A stretch of DNA of 64,000 bases from Neisseria lactamica (GCF_901482445.1 NZ_LR590477.1:186001-250000); one strand, 5' to 3'. Positions 53,246 through 62,694 are shown, counted from the first letter of the stretch. Numbers and translations are program-made. Notes: generated from the letters alone by a model not told the origin.

Positions 53246-54001
53246 ATGATTAAAATCCGCAATATCCATAAGACCTTTGGCGAAAACACCATTTTGCGCG
53301 GTATCGATTTGGATGTCGGCAAAGGGCAGGTTGTCGTCATCCTTGGGCCTTCCGGCTCGGGCAAAACGACGTTTCTGCGCTGTTTAAACGCGCTGGAAAT
53401 GCCAGAACAAGGTCAGATCGAGTTTGACAATTCGCAGCCATTAAGCATTGATTTTTCTAAAAAACCAAGCAAACACGATATTTTGGCACTGCGCCGCAAA
53501 TCCGGAATGGTGTTCCAACAATACAACCTCTTTCCGCACAAAACCGCCTTGGAAAACGTGATGGAAGGGCCGGTTGCCGTACAGGGCAAACCTGCCGCCC
53601 AAGCGCGTGAAGAGGCTTTGAAACTGTTGGAAAAAGTCGGCTTGGGCGATAAAGTGGATTTGTATCCCTACCAGCTTTCCGGCGGTCAGCAACAGCGCGT
53701 CGGCATTGCCCGCGCATTGGCGATTCAGCCTGAATTGATGCTGTTTGACGAACCCACTTCCGCACTCGACCCCGAATTGGTGCAAGACGTGTTGAACGCT
53801 ATGAAGGAATTGGCGCGGGAAGGTTGGACGATGGTTGTCGTGACCCACGAAATCAAGTTTGCCTTAGAAGTGGCAACCACCGTCGTCGTGATGGACGGCG
53901 GCGTTATTGTCGAACAAGGCAGCCCGAAAGAGTTGTTCGACCACCCCCAACACGAACGGACGCGGAAATTTTTAAGCCAAATCCAATCTGCCAAGATTTG
54001 A
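53246..54001 (+). CDS. Amino-acid (cystine-type) ABC transporter ATPase
   Basis: 251 residues. Walker A ILGPSGSGKTTFLRCLNALE, Q-loop GMVFQQYNLFPHKTALENV, signature YQLSGGQQQRVGIARALAIQ, Walker B LMLFDEPTSALDPELV and the H-loop VVTHEIKFAL are complete. It lies 9 bp after the permease and is followed by an inverted DUS shared with pgm. Confidence 0.95.
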   Translation: MIKIRNIHKTFGENTILRGIDLDVGKGQVVVILGPSGSGKTTFLRCLNALEMPEQGQIEFDNSQPLSIDFSKKPSKHDILALRRKSGMVFQQYNLFPHKTALENVMEGPVAVQGKPAAQAREEALKLLEKVGLGDKVDLYPYQLSGGQQQRVGIARALAIQPELMLFDEPTSALDPELVQDVLNAMKELAREGWTMVVVTHEIKFALEVATTVVVMDGGVIVEQGSPKELFDHPQHERTRKFLSQIQSAKI

Positions 54002-54018
54002 TTGGCCATTTGTGAAAA

Positions 54019-54050
54019 ATGCCGTCTGAAGCCTTCAGACGGCATTTTTT
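54019..54050. terminator. Bidirectional inverted DUS terminator
   Basis: ATGCCGTCTGAA (54019-54030) and TTCAGACGGCAT (54034-54045) with flanking A and T runs serve the convergent ABC ATPase and pgm genes. Confidence 0.8.
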
Positions 54051-54056
54051 CGATGT

Positions 54057-55439
54057 TTACAGCGGCCAGATTAAATTTGGATTGCTTTCGATGACGGCTT
54101 TGAACTGGTTTTGAATCCGCTCGATGGCTTCTTGCGTATCCGCTTCAAAACGCAACACCAAAATCGGCGTGGTGTTGGAAGCGCGCATCAGTCCGAAGCC
54201 GTCGGGAAATTCAACGCGCACGCCGTCGATGGTAATGATTTCGGTTGCGCCTTCAAATTCGGCTTTGGCGGCGAGTTCTTCAATCACTTTATGCCCGTTG
54301 CCGCCTTCGGGCAGGGCGATGTTGAGTTCGGGTGTGGAAATGCTTTGCGGCAGGCTGTTCAACACTTCGGACGGATTGTCGGAGGCGGATAGGATTTCCA
54401 AGAGGCGCGCGCCGGCGTACAGACCGTCGTCGAAGCCGAACCAGCGTTCTTTGAAGAAGATGTGTCCGCTCATTTCGCCGGCAACCAGCGCGCCGGTTTT
54501 TTTCATAGCGGATTTGATAAAGCTGTGGCCGGTTTTTTCCATTATGGCTTCGCCGCCGTGTTCTTTAATCCACGGGGCAAGCAGGCGTGTGGATTTGACA
54601 TCGAAAATGACTTTCGCGCCGGGGTTGCGGCTTAACACGTCTTGGGCGAACAGCATCAGTTGGCGGTCAGGATAGATGATGTTGCCGTCTTTGGTGACTA
54701 CGCCCAAGCGGTCGGCATCGCCGTCAAACGCCAAGCCGATTTCGGCATCGCTGTTTTTCAGCGCGGTAATCAAATCTTGCAGGTTTTTGGGTTTGGATGG
54801 GTCGGGATGGTGGTTGGGGAAATTGCCGTCCACTTCGCAGAAAAGTTCGGTTACTTCGTTGCCCAAGCCTTTGTAGAGTTTGCCGGCAAACGCGCCGCCC
54901 ACGCCGTTGCCCGCGTCAATGGCGATGTTCATCGGGCGTTTGAGCCTGATGTGTCCGGTAATGTATTTGAGGTATTCGCCGGAGATGTCTTTTTCGGTGA
55001 CGCTGCCTTGTTTGCCGGCGGCAGCAAAACCGTCTTTTTCAATGATGGACAAAAGTTCTTGGATGGCTTCGCCGGCAAGCGTGTCGCCGCCGAGCATCAT
55101 TTTAAAGCCGTTGTAATCGGGCGGATTGTGGCTGCCGGTAATCATCACGCCGCTGCCGCCGCATTCGTTGACGGCGGCGAAGTAGAGCATAGGAGTGGCA
55201 ACCATACCGACATTGAGGACATTGATGCCGCTGTCGGTAAAGCCGCGCCGGATGTGTTCCATCAGTTCGGGGCCGCTCAAGCGTCCGTCGCGTCCGAGCG
55301 CGATGCGGGTAATGCCTTTTTCGGCGGCTTTGGCGGCGATGGCTTTGCCGATAAGGTAGGCGGCATCGTCGGTCAGGGTTTTGCCGACGATGCCCCGGAT
55401 GTCGTAGGCTTTGAAGATGTCGCGGGCGATGCTTGCCAT
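54057..55439 (-). CDS. pgm: Phosphomannomutase/phosphoglucomutase
   Basis: A 460-residue alpha-D-phosphohexomutase. The phosphoserine loop GVMITGSHNPPDYNGFKMML, metal loop AFDGDADRLGVV, sugar loop AGEMSGHIFF and the phosphate-binding C-terminal RASNTTPILVLRFEA are all seen. In meningococci the glucose-1-phosphate formed is needed for lipooligosaccharide. Confidence 0.95.
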   Translation of the reverse strand: MASIARDIFKAYDIRGIVGKTLTDDAAYLIGKAIAAKAAEKGITRIALGRDGRLSGPELMEHIRRGFTDSGINVLNVGMVATPMLYFAAVNECGGSGVMITGSHNPPDYNGFKMMLGGDTLAGEAIQELLSIIEKDGFAAAGKQGSVTEKDISGEYLKYITGHIRLKRPMNIAIDAGNGVGGAFAGKLYKGLGNEVTELFCEVDGNFPNHHPDPSKPKNLQDLITALKNSDAEIGLAFDGDADRLGVVTKDGNIIYPDRQLMLFAQDVLSRNPGAKVIFDVKSTRLLAPWIKEHGGEAIMEKTGHSFIKSAMKKTGALVAGEMSGHIFFKERWFGFDDGLYAGARLLEILSASDNPSEVLNSLPQSISTPELNIALPEGGNGHKVIEELAAKAEFEGATEIITIDGVRVEFPDGFGLMRASNTTPILVLRFEADTQEAIERIQNQFKAVIESNPNLIWPL

Positions 55440-55491
55440 AAGGTTTCCTTTGTGTCCGTTTAGGAAAAACGGGCATATTTTAACATAGCGG

Positions 55492-55592
55492 TATGCCGTC
55501 TGAAGGCTTGCGTCCGGTTTTCAGACGGCATAGCACGGTTACATCAAATAATATGCCGTCTGAAATAAAAGCAGCCTTTGATGCAGGCTGCT
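55492..55592. terminator. DUS cluster and hairpin between pgm and ppiB
   Basis: An inverted DUS pair (55492-55531), a third DUS at about 55554 and a hairpin GCAGCCTTTGATGCAGGCTGC (about 55570-55590) fill the gap. The hairpin lies directly after the ppiB stop on the minus strand and is its likely terminator. Confidence 0.6.
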
Positions 55593-55606
55593 TCCGGATT
55601 GTCGGT

Positions 55607-56116
55607 TTATACGGCTTCGGCTTTAATGATGACGACAGGTTCGGTCGGAACATCATCATGGTAGCCGTGGCGTTTGGTGGATACGCCTTCGATGGCATCG
55701 ACAACGTCAAAACCGCCGACTACCTTGCCGAATACGGCATAGCCCCAGTCTTGGACGACGGTTCTGCCGTACATTTCTTTGGAGCGGTGGTTGAGGAAGG
55801 CATTGTCGGCGGTGTTGATGAAGAATTGCGCGCCGGCGGAATGGGGGTCGGAAGTGCGTGCCATGGCGATGGTGTATTTATCGTTGGGCAAACCGTTGGA
55901 CGCTTCGTTTTGAATCGGATCGCGCGTTGCTTTTTCGTTCATGTTTTCATCCATACCGCCGCCTTGAATCATAAAGCCTTTGATGACGCGGTGGAAGATT
56001 ACGCCGTCGTAGAAGCCGTCTTTGACGTATTGCTCGAAGTTTTTAGCAGTAACGGGGGCTTTGTCGAAATCGAGTTCGATTTTGATGTCGCCTTTGTTGG
56101 TGTGCAGGATAATCAT
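55607..56116 (-). CDS. ppiB: Cyclophilin-type peptidyl-prolyl isomerase
   Basis: 169 residues from MIILHTNKGDIKIELDFDKA at 56116. FHRVIKGFMIQGGGMD carries the catalytic Arg, and SAGAQFFINTADNAFLN the Gln/Phe pocket. No signal peptide, so cytoplasmic. The start was picked from the cyclophilin N-terminus; the upstream open frame runs across a DUS. Confidence 0.95.
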   Translation of the reverse strand: MIILHTNKGDIKIELDFDKAPVTAKNFEQYVKDGFYDGVIFHRVIKGFMIQGGGMDENMNEKATRDPIQNEASNGLPNDKYTIAMARTSDPHSAGAQFFINTADNAFLNHRSKEMYGRTVVQDWGYAVFGKVVGGFDVVDAIEGVSTKRHGYHDDVPTEPVVIIKAEAV

Positions 56117-56171
56117 AGGTTTCCTTTCGTTGAAAATCACAGGCAAAATTGGGCAGCTTGCGGAAAATCCA

Positions 56172-56203
56172 ATGCCGTCTGAACGGATTATGTCAGACGG
56201 CAT
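56172..56203 (-). terminator. Inverted DUS terminator after the SLC13 gene
   Basis: ATGCCGTCTGAA (56172-56183) pairs with GTCAGACGGCAT ending at 56203, 18 bp past the SLC13 stop. Confidence 0.65.
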
Positions 56204-56221
56204 CGTTTTAGGGAATCGGAT

Positions 56222-57637
56222 TTACATCAGGAAGAAGTATGCCCACAGCGAAACCAGCGCGATGCAGAGGATATTCAGCAGTATGCCGACATTCATCATT
56301 TCGCGTTGTTTGATCAAGCCCGTGCCGAACACAATCGCGTTAGGCGGTGTGGCAACCGGCAGCATGAAGGCGCAAGACGCGCCAACACCGATGACGAATA
56401 CCAAGACTTGTTCGGGCAGGCCCATTTGCGCGGCGATGCTGGCGAAAATAGGCACAAGCAGGGCGGCAGAAGCCGTGTTACTGGTGAACTCGGTCAGAAA
56501 GATGATAAAGGCGGCAACCACGAAAATCACCAGCAATGCAGGAGAATGGGAGAATGTGGAAGCAACTTGCTGGCCCAGTGCTTCAGATGCGCCGGAAGAT
56601 TGCAGCAGCGCGCTCAAGCTGATACCGCCGCCGAAGAGCATCAATACGCCCCAGTCGGTGTTGCGGGCGACTTCCTTCCATTGCGCCACGCCGAAGACGA
56701 CGACGGCGACGGCGGCAATCAGGGCGATAACGGTATCGGGGTTGGAAATACCGAATGCGGCTTTGATTTTGGCACTGAATACCCAAGAGACGGCAGCGGC
56801 AAGGAAAATCAGTAATGCGATAACGCGGTGCAAAGTCCACGGAATCGATTCGGCTTTAACTTCCACGCGCTCGTTCAAATTAGGTTTGAGGATGACGTAC
56901 ATGGAGAACAGCATCAGCGGCAGAATCAACAGCATCATGGGCAGACCGAGTTTCATCCAGCTGACGAAATCAAGATCCAGGGCTTTGGCGGCAATCATGT
57001 TCGGTGGAGAACCGACCACGGTACCCAAGCCGCCGATACTGGCGCAATAGGCGATGCCGAGCAGGACGAAGACATAGGTTTTGCGTTCTTTTTCCTGGTC
57101 GAGGTGGCTCATCATACCCATTGCCAAAGGCAGCATCATAGCGGCGGTGGCGGTGTTGCTGATCCACATGGACAGAAAGGCGGTAACGAGGAACAACATC
57201 AAAACCGCCACTTTCATATTGCCGCGCGACAAGCGCAGCAGGCTGACGGCGATTTTGCGGTCGAGACGCTGCATATGCAGGGCGGTGGCGAGTGCGAAAC
57301 CGCCGAAGAAGATATAAATTGTCGGATCGGCGAAACCTGCCATTGCCTTTTTGATGTCCATGTCGGGGAAACCGAGTACGACGGCGAGAACCGGCACCAT
57401 CAGTGCGGTTACGGTAATGTGGACGGCTTCGGTAAACCAAAGTGCGGCAACGAAAATCAGCAGCGCGATACCTTTGTTGGCATCGGGGGCGTAGGGCAGG
57501 ATGTGGTAAATGCCGAAACAGACGACGGCGGAAATGATGGTGGTCAGCAGACCCTTAAAGTCGGTAATCGGCTTCTGCGCACTGAGCAGCTCGACGTTTT
57601 CGGGATGCTGGGTTTTGTCCTTTGCATGCAGGTTCAT
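56222..57637 (-). CDS. SLC13/DASS-family sodium:dicarboxylate symporter
   Basis: 471 residues from MNLHAKDKTQHPENVELLSA at 57637, after AAAGGAGC. About eleven to twelve hydrophobic segments. Both sodium-site hallmarks are visible: SMWISNTATAAMMLPLAMGM (SNT) and FLTEFTSNTASAALLVPIFA (second SNT). Family members import succinate, malate or sulfate with sodium; the substrate is not decided by sequence. Confidence 0.92.
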   Translation of the reverse strand: MNLHAKDKTQHPENVELLSAQKPITDFKGLLTTIISAVVCFGIYHILPYAPDANKGIALLIFVAALWFTEAVHITVTALMVPVLAVVLGFPDMDIKKAMAGFADPTIYIFFGGFALATALHMQRLDRKIAVSLLRLSRGNMKVAVLMLFLVTAFLSMWISNTATAAMMLPLAMGMMSHLDQEKERKTYVFVLLGIAYCASIGGLGTVVGSPPNMIAAKALDLDFVSWMKLGLPMMLLILPLMLFSMYVILKPNLNERVEVKAESIPWTLHRVIALLIFLAAAVSWVFSAKIKAAFGISNPDTVIALIAAVAVVVFGVAQWKEVARNTDWGVLMLFGGGISLSALLQSSGASEALGQQVASTFSHSPALLVIFVVAAFIIFLTEFTSNTASAALLVPIFASIAAQMGLPEQVLVFVIGVGASCAFMLPVATPPNAIVFGTGLIKQREMMNVGILLNILCIALVSLWAYFFLM

Positions 57638-57865
57638 GAATGCTCCTTTAAGGCAACAAAATCGGTTTTTCTTTTGTGTCGTGCAATTCGAAACGGTCTG
57701 CGAAACCGCCGGTTCTGCAACTGGTTCGAGTATATTTGTAATCCGATGTAGTGTAAATATATTGTAAACGATTTGTCGGTTTTGTTTATGAGATGGGATT
57801 GATATGTAAGGAGAAAAACAGGATGCATCGGGGGGATTCATCCTGTTTGGGAGAAATAAACCGAT

Positions 57866-58225
57866 TCAGTCCGGGCGGCAGGCGGCGCGGGCGGCAAAGA
57901 GTGCGAGAACCGTACCCGCCATATCGGCAAGGACATCGCCCAAACTGCCGGTTCGCGTTGCGGTAAACCATGCCTGCGCGCATTCGCTGACTACGGCAAA
58001 ACAGAAGGCGAACGCAATCAGGCTGCGGTAGGGGATGGGAAGTTTTCCGGTTCTGAATGCTTTGGTCAAAAGCCAGATTTGTGCGAAAAACAGGGCGAGG
58101 TGTGCTGCTTTGTCGAAATGCGGAAAAGGCGGAGGCGCGGTGTCGGCGGGTTTGAGCAGCGCATAGATGCCGCCGGCAAACCACAATGCGGAAAGCAGGG
58201 CAAAGTGGTTGCGCGGCAGCTTCAT
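57866..58225 (-). CDS. VanZ-like family membrane protein
   Basis: 119 residues starting MKLPRNHFALLSALWFAGGI. FPHFDKAAHLALFFAQIWLL has the KxxH pattern of VanZ-like proteins, and CAQAWFTATRTGSLGDVLAD the conserved R/D loop, with four hydrophobic segments. Function unknown; no link to glycopeptides is implied. It overlaps the preceding small gene by four bases. Confidence 0.85.
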   Translation of the reverse strand: MKLPRNHFALLSALWFAGGIYALLKPADTAPPPFPHFDKAAHLALFFAQIWLLTKAFRTGKLPIPYRSLIAFAFCFAVVSECAQAWFTATRTGSLGDVLADMAGTVLALFAARAACRPD

Positions 58226-58428
58226 GCCGCCTCCTCGTCCAGCCACGTTTGGCAGATTTCGGACAGGCGCAGGAATTTGCCGCCGCGTGCGGCAAGTATG
58301 TCGCGCCAAACGGCAATTTCTTGGGCGGTAGGGGCATCGTCTATGCTGCATTCGTAGAGCAGGAAATCGAGGGTTTCTTCGATGACGGGGACGGATTCGG
58401 TTTGGATAAGCTGCTTGAGTTCGGTCAT
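58222..58428 (-). CDS. Small acidic conserved protein
   Basis: 68 residues from MTELKQLIQTESVPVIEETL at 58428. Helical, acidic, no membrane segment. It is coupled to the VanZ-like gene by an ATGA overlap. No family recognised. Confidence 0.7.
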   Translation of the reverse strand: MTELKQLIQTESVPVIEETLDFLLYECSIDDAPTAQEIAVWRDILAARGGKFLRLSEICQTWLDEEAA

Positions 58429-58453
58429 GACTGTTCGGATATGGAAATCGGGA

Positions 58454-58483
58454 AATGCCGTCTGAAAGGGCTTTAGACGGCAT
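58454..58483 (-). terminator. Inverted DUS terminator after pth
   Basis: ATGCCGTCTGAAAG pairs with CTTTAGACGGCAT (one mismatch), 4 bp past the pth stop. Confidence 0.6.
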
Positions 58484-58487
58484 CGGG

Positions 58488-59066
58488 TCATTTGCTGTGC
58501 AGGAAGCGGGTTGCTTCTTCCCATTTGCCGGCAAGGATGTCGGGTATGGCTTGCAGGGATTTGGCGACGGCATCGTCAATCTGCCGGCGGTGTTCCGTAC
58601 TGGGTTTGTTCAGGACATAGCCGACGACGAGGTTGCGGTCGCCCGGATGACCGATACCGAGGCGCAGGCGGTAATAGTCGGCTGTGCCGAGTCGTGCCTG
58701 AATGTCTTTCAAGCCGTTGTGTCCGCCGTTGCCGCCGCCGAGTTTGAACTTAATCCTGCCGCAAGGAATGTCGAGTTCGTCGTGGACGACGAGGATTTCT
58801 TCGGGTTTGATTTTATAAAACTGCGCAAGAGCGGCAACCGACTGTCCGGAACGGTTCATAAACGTGGCCGGCTTGAGCAGCCAGACATCGCCGTCGGGCA
58901 GGGCGGCACGGGCGGTTTCGCCGAAGAATTTTTTTTCTTCTTTAAACGAAGCCTTCCACTTCCAAGCCAGTTCGTCGAGGAACCAAAAACCCGCATTGTG
59001 GCGGGTCTGTTCGTATTCTTTGCCCGGGTTGCCCAATCCGACAACCATTTTGATTGTGTTTGACAT
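58488..59066 (-). CDS. pth: Peptidyl-tRNA hydrolase
   Basis: 192 residues. VVGLGNPGKEYEQTRHNAGF contains the catalytic His, LLKPATFMNRSGQSVAAL the Asn/Met substrate site, and VVHDELDIPCGRIKFKLGGG the catalytic Asp. It recycles peptidyl-tRNA that falls off ribosomes. Confidence 0.97.
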   Translation of the reverse strand: MSNTIKMVVGLGNPGKEYEQTRHNAGFWFLDELAWKWKASFKEEKKFFGETARAALPDGDVWLLKPATFMNRSGQSVAALAQFYKIKPEEILVVHDELDIPCGRIKFKLGGGNGGHNGLKDIQARLGTADYYRLRLGIGHPGDRNLVVGYVLNKPSTEHRRQIDDAVAKSLQAIPDILAGKWEEATRFLHSK

Positions 59067-59089
59067 GATATTTTCCGTGTTTCTGTCGA

Positions 59090-59116
59090 ATGCCGTCTGA
59101 AGGCTTCAGACGGCAT
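59090..59116 (-). terminator. Inverted DUS terminator after rnfH
   Basis: ATGCCGTCTGAA (59090-59101) and TTCAGACGGCAT (59105-59116), 2 bp past the rnfH stop. Confidence 0.65.
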
Positions 59117-59118
59117 GG

Positions 59119-59397
59119 TTATTCTTCTTGATTTTGAACGCGTTTGCGGCGCGCTTCTTTGGGGTCGATCAACAGCGGGCGGTACACTTCGATGCGGTCG
59201 CCGTCGCGCAGGGGCGTATCGTCTTTGACCGCTTTGCCGAAAATGCCCAAAGGCGCGGAATGCAGGTTTAAATCTTCAAATATGCCGTCCAAACCGCTTT
59301 GCAGTGCGGCGGCGCGGACGGTTATTCCCTCGGCAAGCTGCATGGTTTTCAAAACCTGTCGGTCGGGCAGACCGTACACAATTTCAATTTCAAGCAT
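59119..59397 (-). CDS. rnfH: RnfH/YfjF-family ubiquitin-like protein
   Basis: 92 residues, beta-grasp fold. EIEIVYGLPDRQVLKTMQLA and GDRIEVYRPLLIDPKEARRK are the family signature. In many bacteria it forms a two-gene unit with ratA, as here, where the two overlap by 8 bp. Function uncertain. Confidence 0.9.
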   Translation of the reverse strand: MLEIEIVYGLPDRQVLKTMQLAEGITVRAAALQSGLDGIFEDLNLHSAPLGIFGKAVKDDTPLRDGDRIEVYRPLLIDPKEARRKRVQNQEE

Positions 59398-59827
59398 AAC
59401 GGCGGTCTGCCTCTTTGACGAACGCTTCGACCAGCGTGGCGGAAAGGTGGTTGAAGACGGGGGAAATTAAGGCGGACAAAACGGCATTGGAAAAATCGTA
59501 TTCAAGCTTGAATTCAATTTTGCACATATCGTCGCCCAAATCGATGAATTTCCACGTTCCGCGTAAGGTTTTGAACGGGCCTTCGAGCAGTTCCATACGG
59601 ATTTCCCTGCCGGGGATGTTGCGGTTGTGCGTGGCAAACGATTGGCGAACGTGCATATAGTCCATAAACAGCCGCGCCTTCAGTTCGTTGCCGCTACGCC
59701 CGATGACCTCGGTCTTGCTGTACCACGGCAGAAAGTGCGGATAGTCTTCAACCTTATCGACCAGCTCGAACATTTTGTTCGCGCCGTGCAGCACCAAGAT
59801 GTTTTTTTCAACTTTTTTCACGGGCAT
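59390..59827 (-). CDS. ratA: RatA-type START/COQ10-domain protein
   Basis: 145 residues from the ATG at 59827. VEDYPHFLPWYSKTEVIGRS and GPFKTLRGTWKFIDLGDDMC belong to the polyketide-cyclase/COQ10 fold. E. coli RatA was reported to block ribosome subunit joining; homologues also bind quinones. Paired with rnfH. Which role holds here is not clear from sequence. Confidence 0.88.
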   Translation of the reverse strand: MPVKKVEKNILVLHGANKMFELVDKVEDYPHFLPWYSKTEVIGRSGNELKARLFMDYMHVRQSFATHNRNIPGREIRMELLEGPFKTLRGTWKFIDLGDDMCKIEFKLEYDFSNAVLSALISPVFNHLSATLVEAFVKEADRRYA

Positions 59828-59860
59828 CACCAATGCGGGCGTGTATTCGAAGGGCGGTAT

Positions 59861-59925
59861 TATAGCGGTTTAATTTTAAACCGGTACAGCCTTGCCCCGT
59901 TCTGATTTCAATTTAAACCGCCATA
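59861..59925. repeat. 65-bp diverged Correia-like element
   Basis: TATAGCGGTTTAA (59861) and TTAAACCGCCATA (ending 59925) are inverted ends with one mismatch. The inside (TTTAAACCGGTACAG) resembles the Correia left arm. It lies 34 bp upstream of the ratA start. Confidence 0.6.
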
Positions 59926-59960
59926 TCGCAGATTCGCAAAAACCGATACGGCCTTTGCGT

Positions 59961-60032
59961 TTCAGACGGCATTGGGCGGAAAATGCCGTCTGAAAACGGG
60001 ATGGGAAAACGGCAGCTTGCGGGCTGCCGTTT
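59961..60032 (-). terminator. DUS pair and ftsH terminator hairpin
   Basis: TTCAGACGGCAT (59961-59972) and ATGCCGTCTGAA (59983-59994) lie in outward order. The hairpin AACGGCAGC/GCTGCCGTT at about 60007-60030 lies 11 bp past the ftsH stop and is the likelier terminator. Confidence 0.6.
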
Positions 60033-60042
60033 GTTCGGGAAG

Positions 60043-62010
60043 TTAAGCCTTGTTTTCAGGCTGCTGCCCGGACTCTGTCGAAGCGGTGTCTGCCGGGGCA
60101 GGTGCTTCGGTTTCTTCCCGAGCCGGAGCGTGCGGCACGTTATTTTCCGCCGCGTCCGCATTCTCGCGCAGGTTGTGGCTATAATCCTTGGGCGGACTGG
60201 GTTGTTTGCCCGCCATAATTTCCAGTACCTGATCGCGGTCTATGGTTTCCCATTCCATCAGGGCTTTGCACATCGTTTCCATCTTGTCGCGGTTTTCGTC
60301 CAGGATTTTGTAGGCGATTTGGTATTGCTCGTCCAAAATCCGGCGGATTTCCGCATCGATGTCCTGCTGGGTTTTCTCGGAAATGTTTTGCGAACGGGTT
60401 ACGCTGCGTCCCAAGAAGACTTCGCCTTCGTTTTCCGCATAAACCATCACGCCCATTTTGTCGCTCATACCGTAGCGCGTTACCATTTCGCGCGCCATTT
60501 GGGTTGCGCGTTCAAAGTCGTTTGATGCGCCGGTGGAGATGCGTCCGACGAAGATGTCTTCGGCAATCCGTCCGCCGAACAGGATGGAGAGTTGGCTCAA
60601 CAACTGATCTTTATACATACTGATGCGGTCGCGCTCCGGAAGCTGCCAAGTCAGACCCAGCGCACGTCCGCGCGGCATAATGGTTACTTTGTGGACGGGG
60701 TCGGTAAAGGGCAGGCTTTCGGCAACAATCGCGTGTCCGGACTCATGATACGCCGTCGCACGTTTTTCGTCTTCGTGCATCACCATACTGCGGCGTTCCG
60801 GGCCCATATAGATTTTGTCTTTGGCATCTTCAAAATCGCTCTGATCGACTTTGACTTTGTTGCGGCGGCCGGCAAACAGGGCGGCTTCGTTGACCAGGTT
60901 CGCCAAATCCGCGCCGGAAAAACCCGGCGTGCCGCGCGCGAGGGACAATAAATCCACCGATTCGTCCAAAGGCACTTTTTTAGAATGGACGTTCAAAATC
61001 TGTTCGCGCCCCCGGATGTCCGGCAGGGGGACGACGACTTGGCGGTCGAAACGGCCGGGCCGCTGCAATGCCGGATCGAGTACGTCGGGACGGTTGGTTG
61101 CCGCAATCACTATCACAGTCTGATTGCTCTCAAAACCGTCCATTTCAACCAACAATTGGTTTAATGTTTGCTCGCGCTCATCATTGCCGCCGCCCAAACC
61201 TGCGCCGCGTTGGCGGCCGACTGCGTCGATTTCATCAATAAAGATGATACAGGGAGCGTTTTTCTTCGCCTGCTCGAACATATCGCGGACGCGGCTCGCA
61301 CCGACACCGACGAACATTTCGACAAAGTCGGAACCTGAAATGCTGAAGAACGGCACACCGGCTTCGCCTGCAATGGCTTTTGCCAAAAGCGTCTTACCCG
61401 TACCCGGGCTGCCCGCCAGCAGGATGCCGCGCGGCACGCGACCGCCGAGGCTTTGATAGCGGTTCGGCGCTTTCAGGTAATCGACGATTTCCTGCACTTC
61501 TTCTTTGGCTTCGTCGCAGCCTGCGACATCGGCAAAGGTCACTTTGTTGGCATCTTTGTCCAGCAGGCGCGCACGGCTTTTGCCGAATGAGAATGCGCCG
61601 CCTTTTCCGCCGCCGCCCGTCTGCATACGCATAAAGTAGAACCACGCGCCGATCAGCAACAATACGGGCAGCAGGCTGTAAAACAGGGCAGCCAGCGCGC
61701 TCGGTTTTTCTTCCGGCGTTACTTTTACGCGGACGTTTTTGTCTAAAAGCGTTTTGATTAAATTGTCGTCTAAAGGCGCATTGGTGAAAAATGTGCTTTT
61801 GTCGGTGCGCTCGCCCTTAATCAGGTAGCCGCTGACGACGGATCCTTCGATATTGACGCCGGATACTTCGCCGTTGTTGACCTGTCGGATGAACTGCGAA
61901 TATTCGATTTGCCCGTTGTCTTCTTTTTTACGGTCTAAAGCGTTGAACGCAGCCATCAGGCCGATACCCAAGGCGACCCAGACAAGGATTGATTTAAAGG
62001 CGTTCCCCAC
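60043..62010 (-). CDS. ftsH: ATP-dependent zinc metalloprotease FtsH
   Basis: 655 residues. Two membrane helices (about 6-22 and 103-125) flank a periplasmic loop. AAA motor: Walker A LLAGSPGTGKTLLAKAIAGE, Walker B CIIFIDEIDAVGRQRG and SRH NRPDVLDPALQRPGRFDRQV. Protease site HESGHAIVAE with a later Asp. It degrades membrane and regulatory proteins. The low-complexity tail rich in Ala, Glu and Pro is ordinary for beta-proteobacteria. Confidence 0.98.
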   Translation of the reverse strand: MGNAFKSILVWVALGIGLMAAFNALDRKKEDNGQIEYSQFIRQVNNGEVSGVNIEGSVVSGYLIKGERTDKSTFFTNAPLDDNLIKTLLDKNVRVKVTPEEKPSALAALFYSLLPVLLLIGAWFYFMRMQTGGGGKGGAFSFGKSRARLLDKDANKVTFADVAGCDEAKEEVQEIVDYLKAPNRYQSLGGRVPRGILLAGSPGTGKTLLAKAIAGEAGVPFFSISGSDFVEMFVGVGASRVRDMFEQAKKNAPCIIFIDEIDAVGRQRGAGLGGGNDEREQTLNQLLVEMDGFESNQTVIVIAATNRPDVLDPALQRPGRFDRQVVVPLPDIRGREQILNVHSKKVPLDESVDLLSLARGTPGFSGADLANLVNEAALFAGRRNKVKVDQSDFEDAKDKIYMGPERRSMVMHEDEKRATAYHESGHAIVAESLPFTDPVHKVTIMPRGRALGLTWQLPERDRISMYKDQLLSQLSILFGGRIAEDIFVGRISTGASNDFERATQMAREMVTRYGMSDKMGVMVYAENEGEVFLGRSVTRSQNISEKTQQDIDAEIRRILDEQYQIAYKILDENRDKMETMCKALMEWETIDRDQVLEIMAGKQPSPPKDYSHNLRENADAAENNVPHAPAREETEAPAPADTASTESGQQPENKA

Positions 62011-62073
62011 TTAGCCAAGCTCCATAATTGAGGTGTAAAACGGAAATGATTGTAAAGCACGCCGTCTGTATTG

Positions 62074-62694
62074 TCAGCGTTTATTTTTGCCCAATAAATA
62101 AATCTCACTGGAGCGATTGCGCGAGGCTTCGGGTTTGCGCGTCTGCACCGTGCCGAAAATTTCGCGCATGGCCGCCATGTATTCCTGATAGCCTGCTCCC
62201 TGAAAGACTTTGACTAAAAAGCTGCCGCCGGTTTTCAGGTGTTGCGAGGCGAAGTCCAAAGCCAGTTCGCACAAATAAAAGCTGCGCGCCTGATCGCTTA
62301 CGGCGTTTCCCGACATATTGGGCGCCATATCGCAGATTACAAGGTCTAAGGGGCGGTTGTTTAATAAGCCTTCAAATTGCGCCAAAACGTCGTTTTCCCT
62401 GAAGTCGCCCTGAATGAAGGATACGCCCCCTATGGGTTCCATAGGCAGGATGTCCAAGGCGAAAACTGCTCCGGAAGTACCTGTCAGCTTGGCGGCAACC
62501 TGCGACCAGCTTCCCGGCGCGCTGCCCAAGTCGGCAAGTACCGTGCCGGGTTTGATTAATTTGTCTTTTTCGTTGATTTCCAGCAGTTTGTATGCGGCGC
62601 GGGCGCGATAGCCGTCTTTTTGCGCCATATGGACATAGTGATCGTTGACGTGTTCGTGCAGCCACGCTTTTGAGGATTTGGAACGTACAGCCAT
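62074..62694 (-). CDS. rlmE: 23S rRNA (uridine-2'-O)-methyltransferase RlmE
   Basis: 206 residues. Rossmann fold with LADLGSAPGSWSQVAAKLTG (SAM site), DLVICDMAPNMSGNAVSDQA and GGSFLVKVFQGAGYQEYMAA, giving the K-D-K-E tetrad. It methylates U2552 of the ribosome A-loop. The rlmE-ftsH order is the classical heat-shock pair. Confidence 0.97.
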   Translation of the reverse strand: MAVRSKSSKAWLHEHVNDHYVHMAQKDGYRARAAYKLLEINEKDKLIKPGTVLADLGSAPGSWSQVAAKLTGTSGAVFALDILPMEPIGGVSFIQGDFRENDVLAQFEGLLNNRPLDLVICDMAPNMSGNAVSDQARSFYLCELALDFASQHLKTGGSFLVKVFQGAGYQEYMAAMREIFGTVQTRKPEASRNRSSEIYLLGKNKR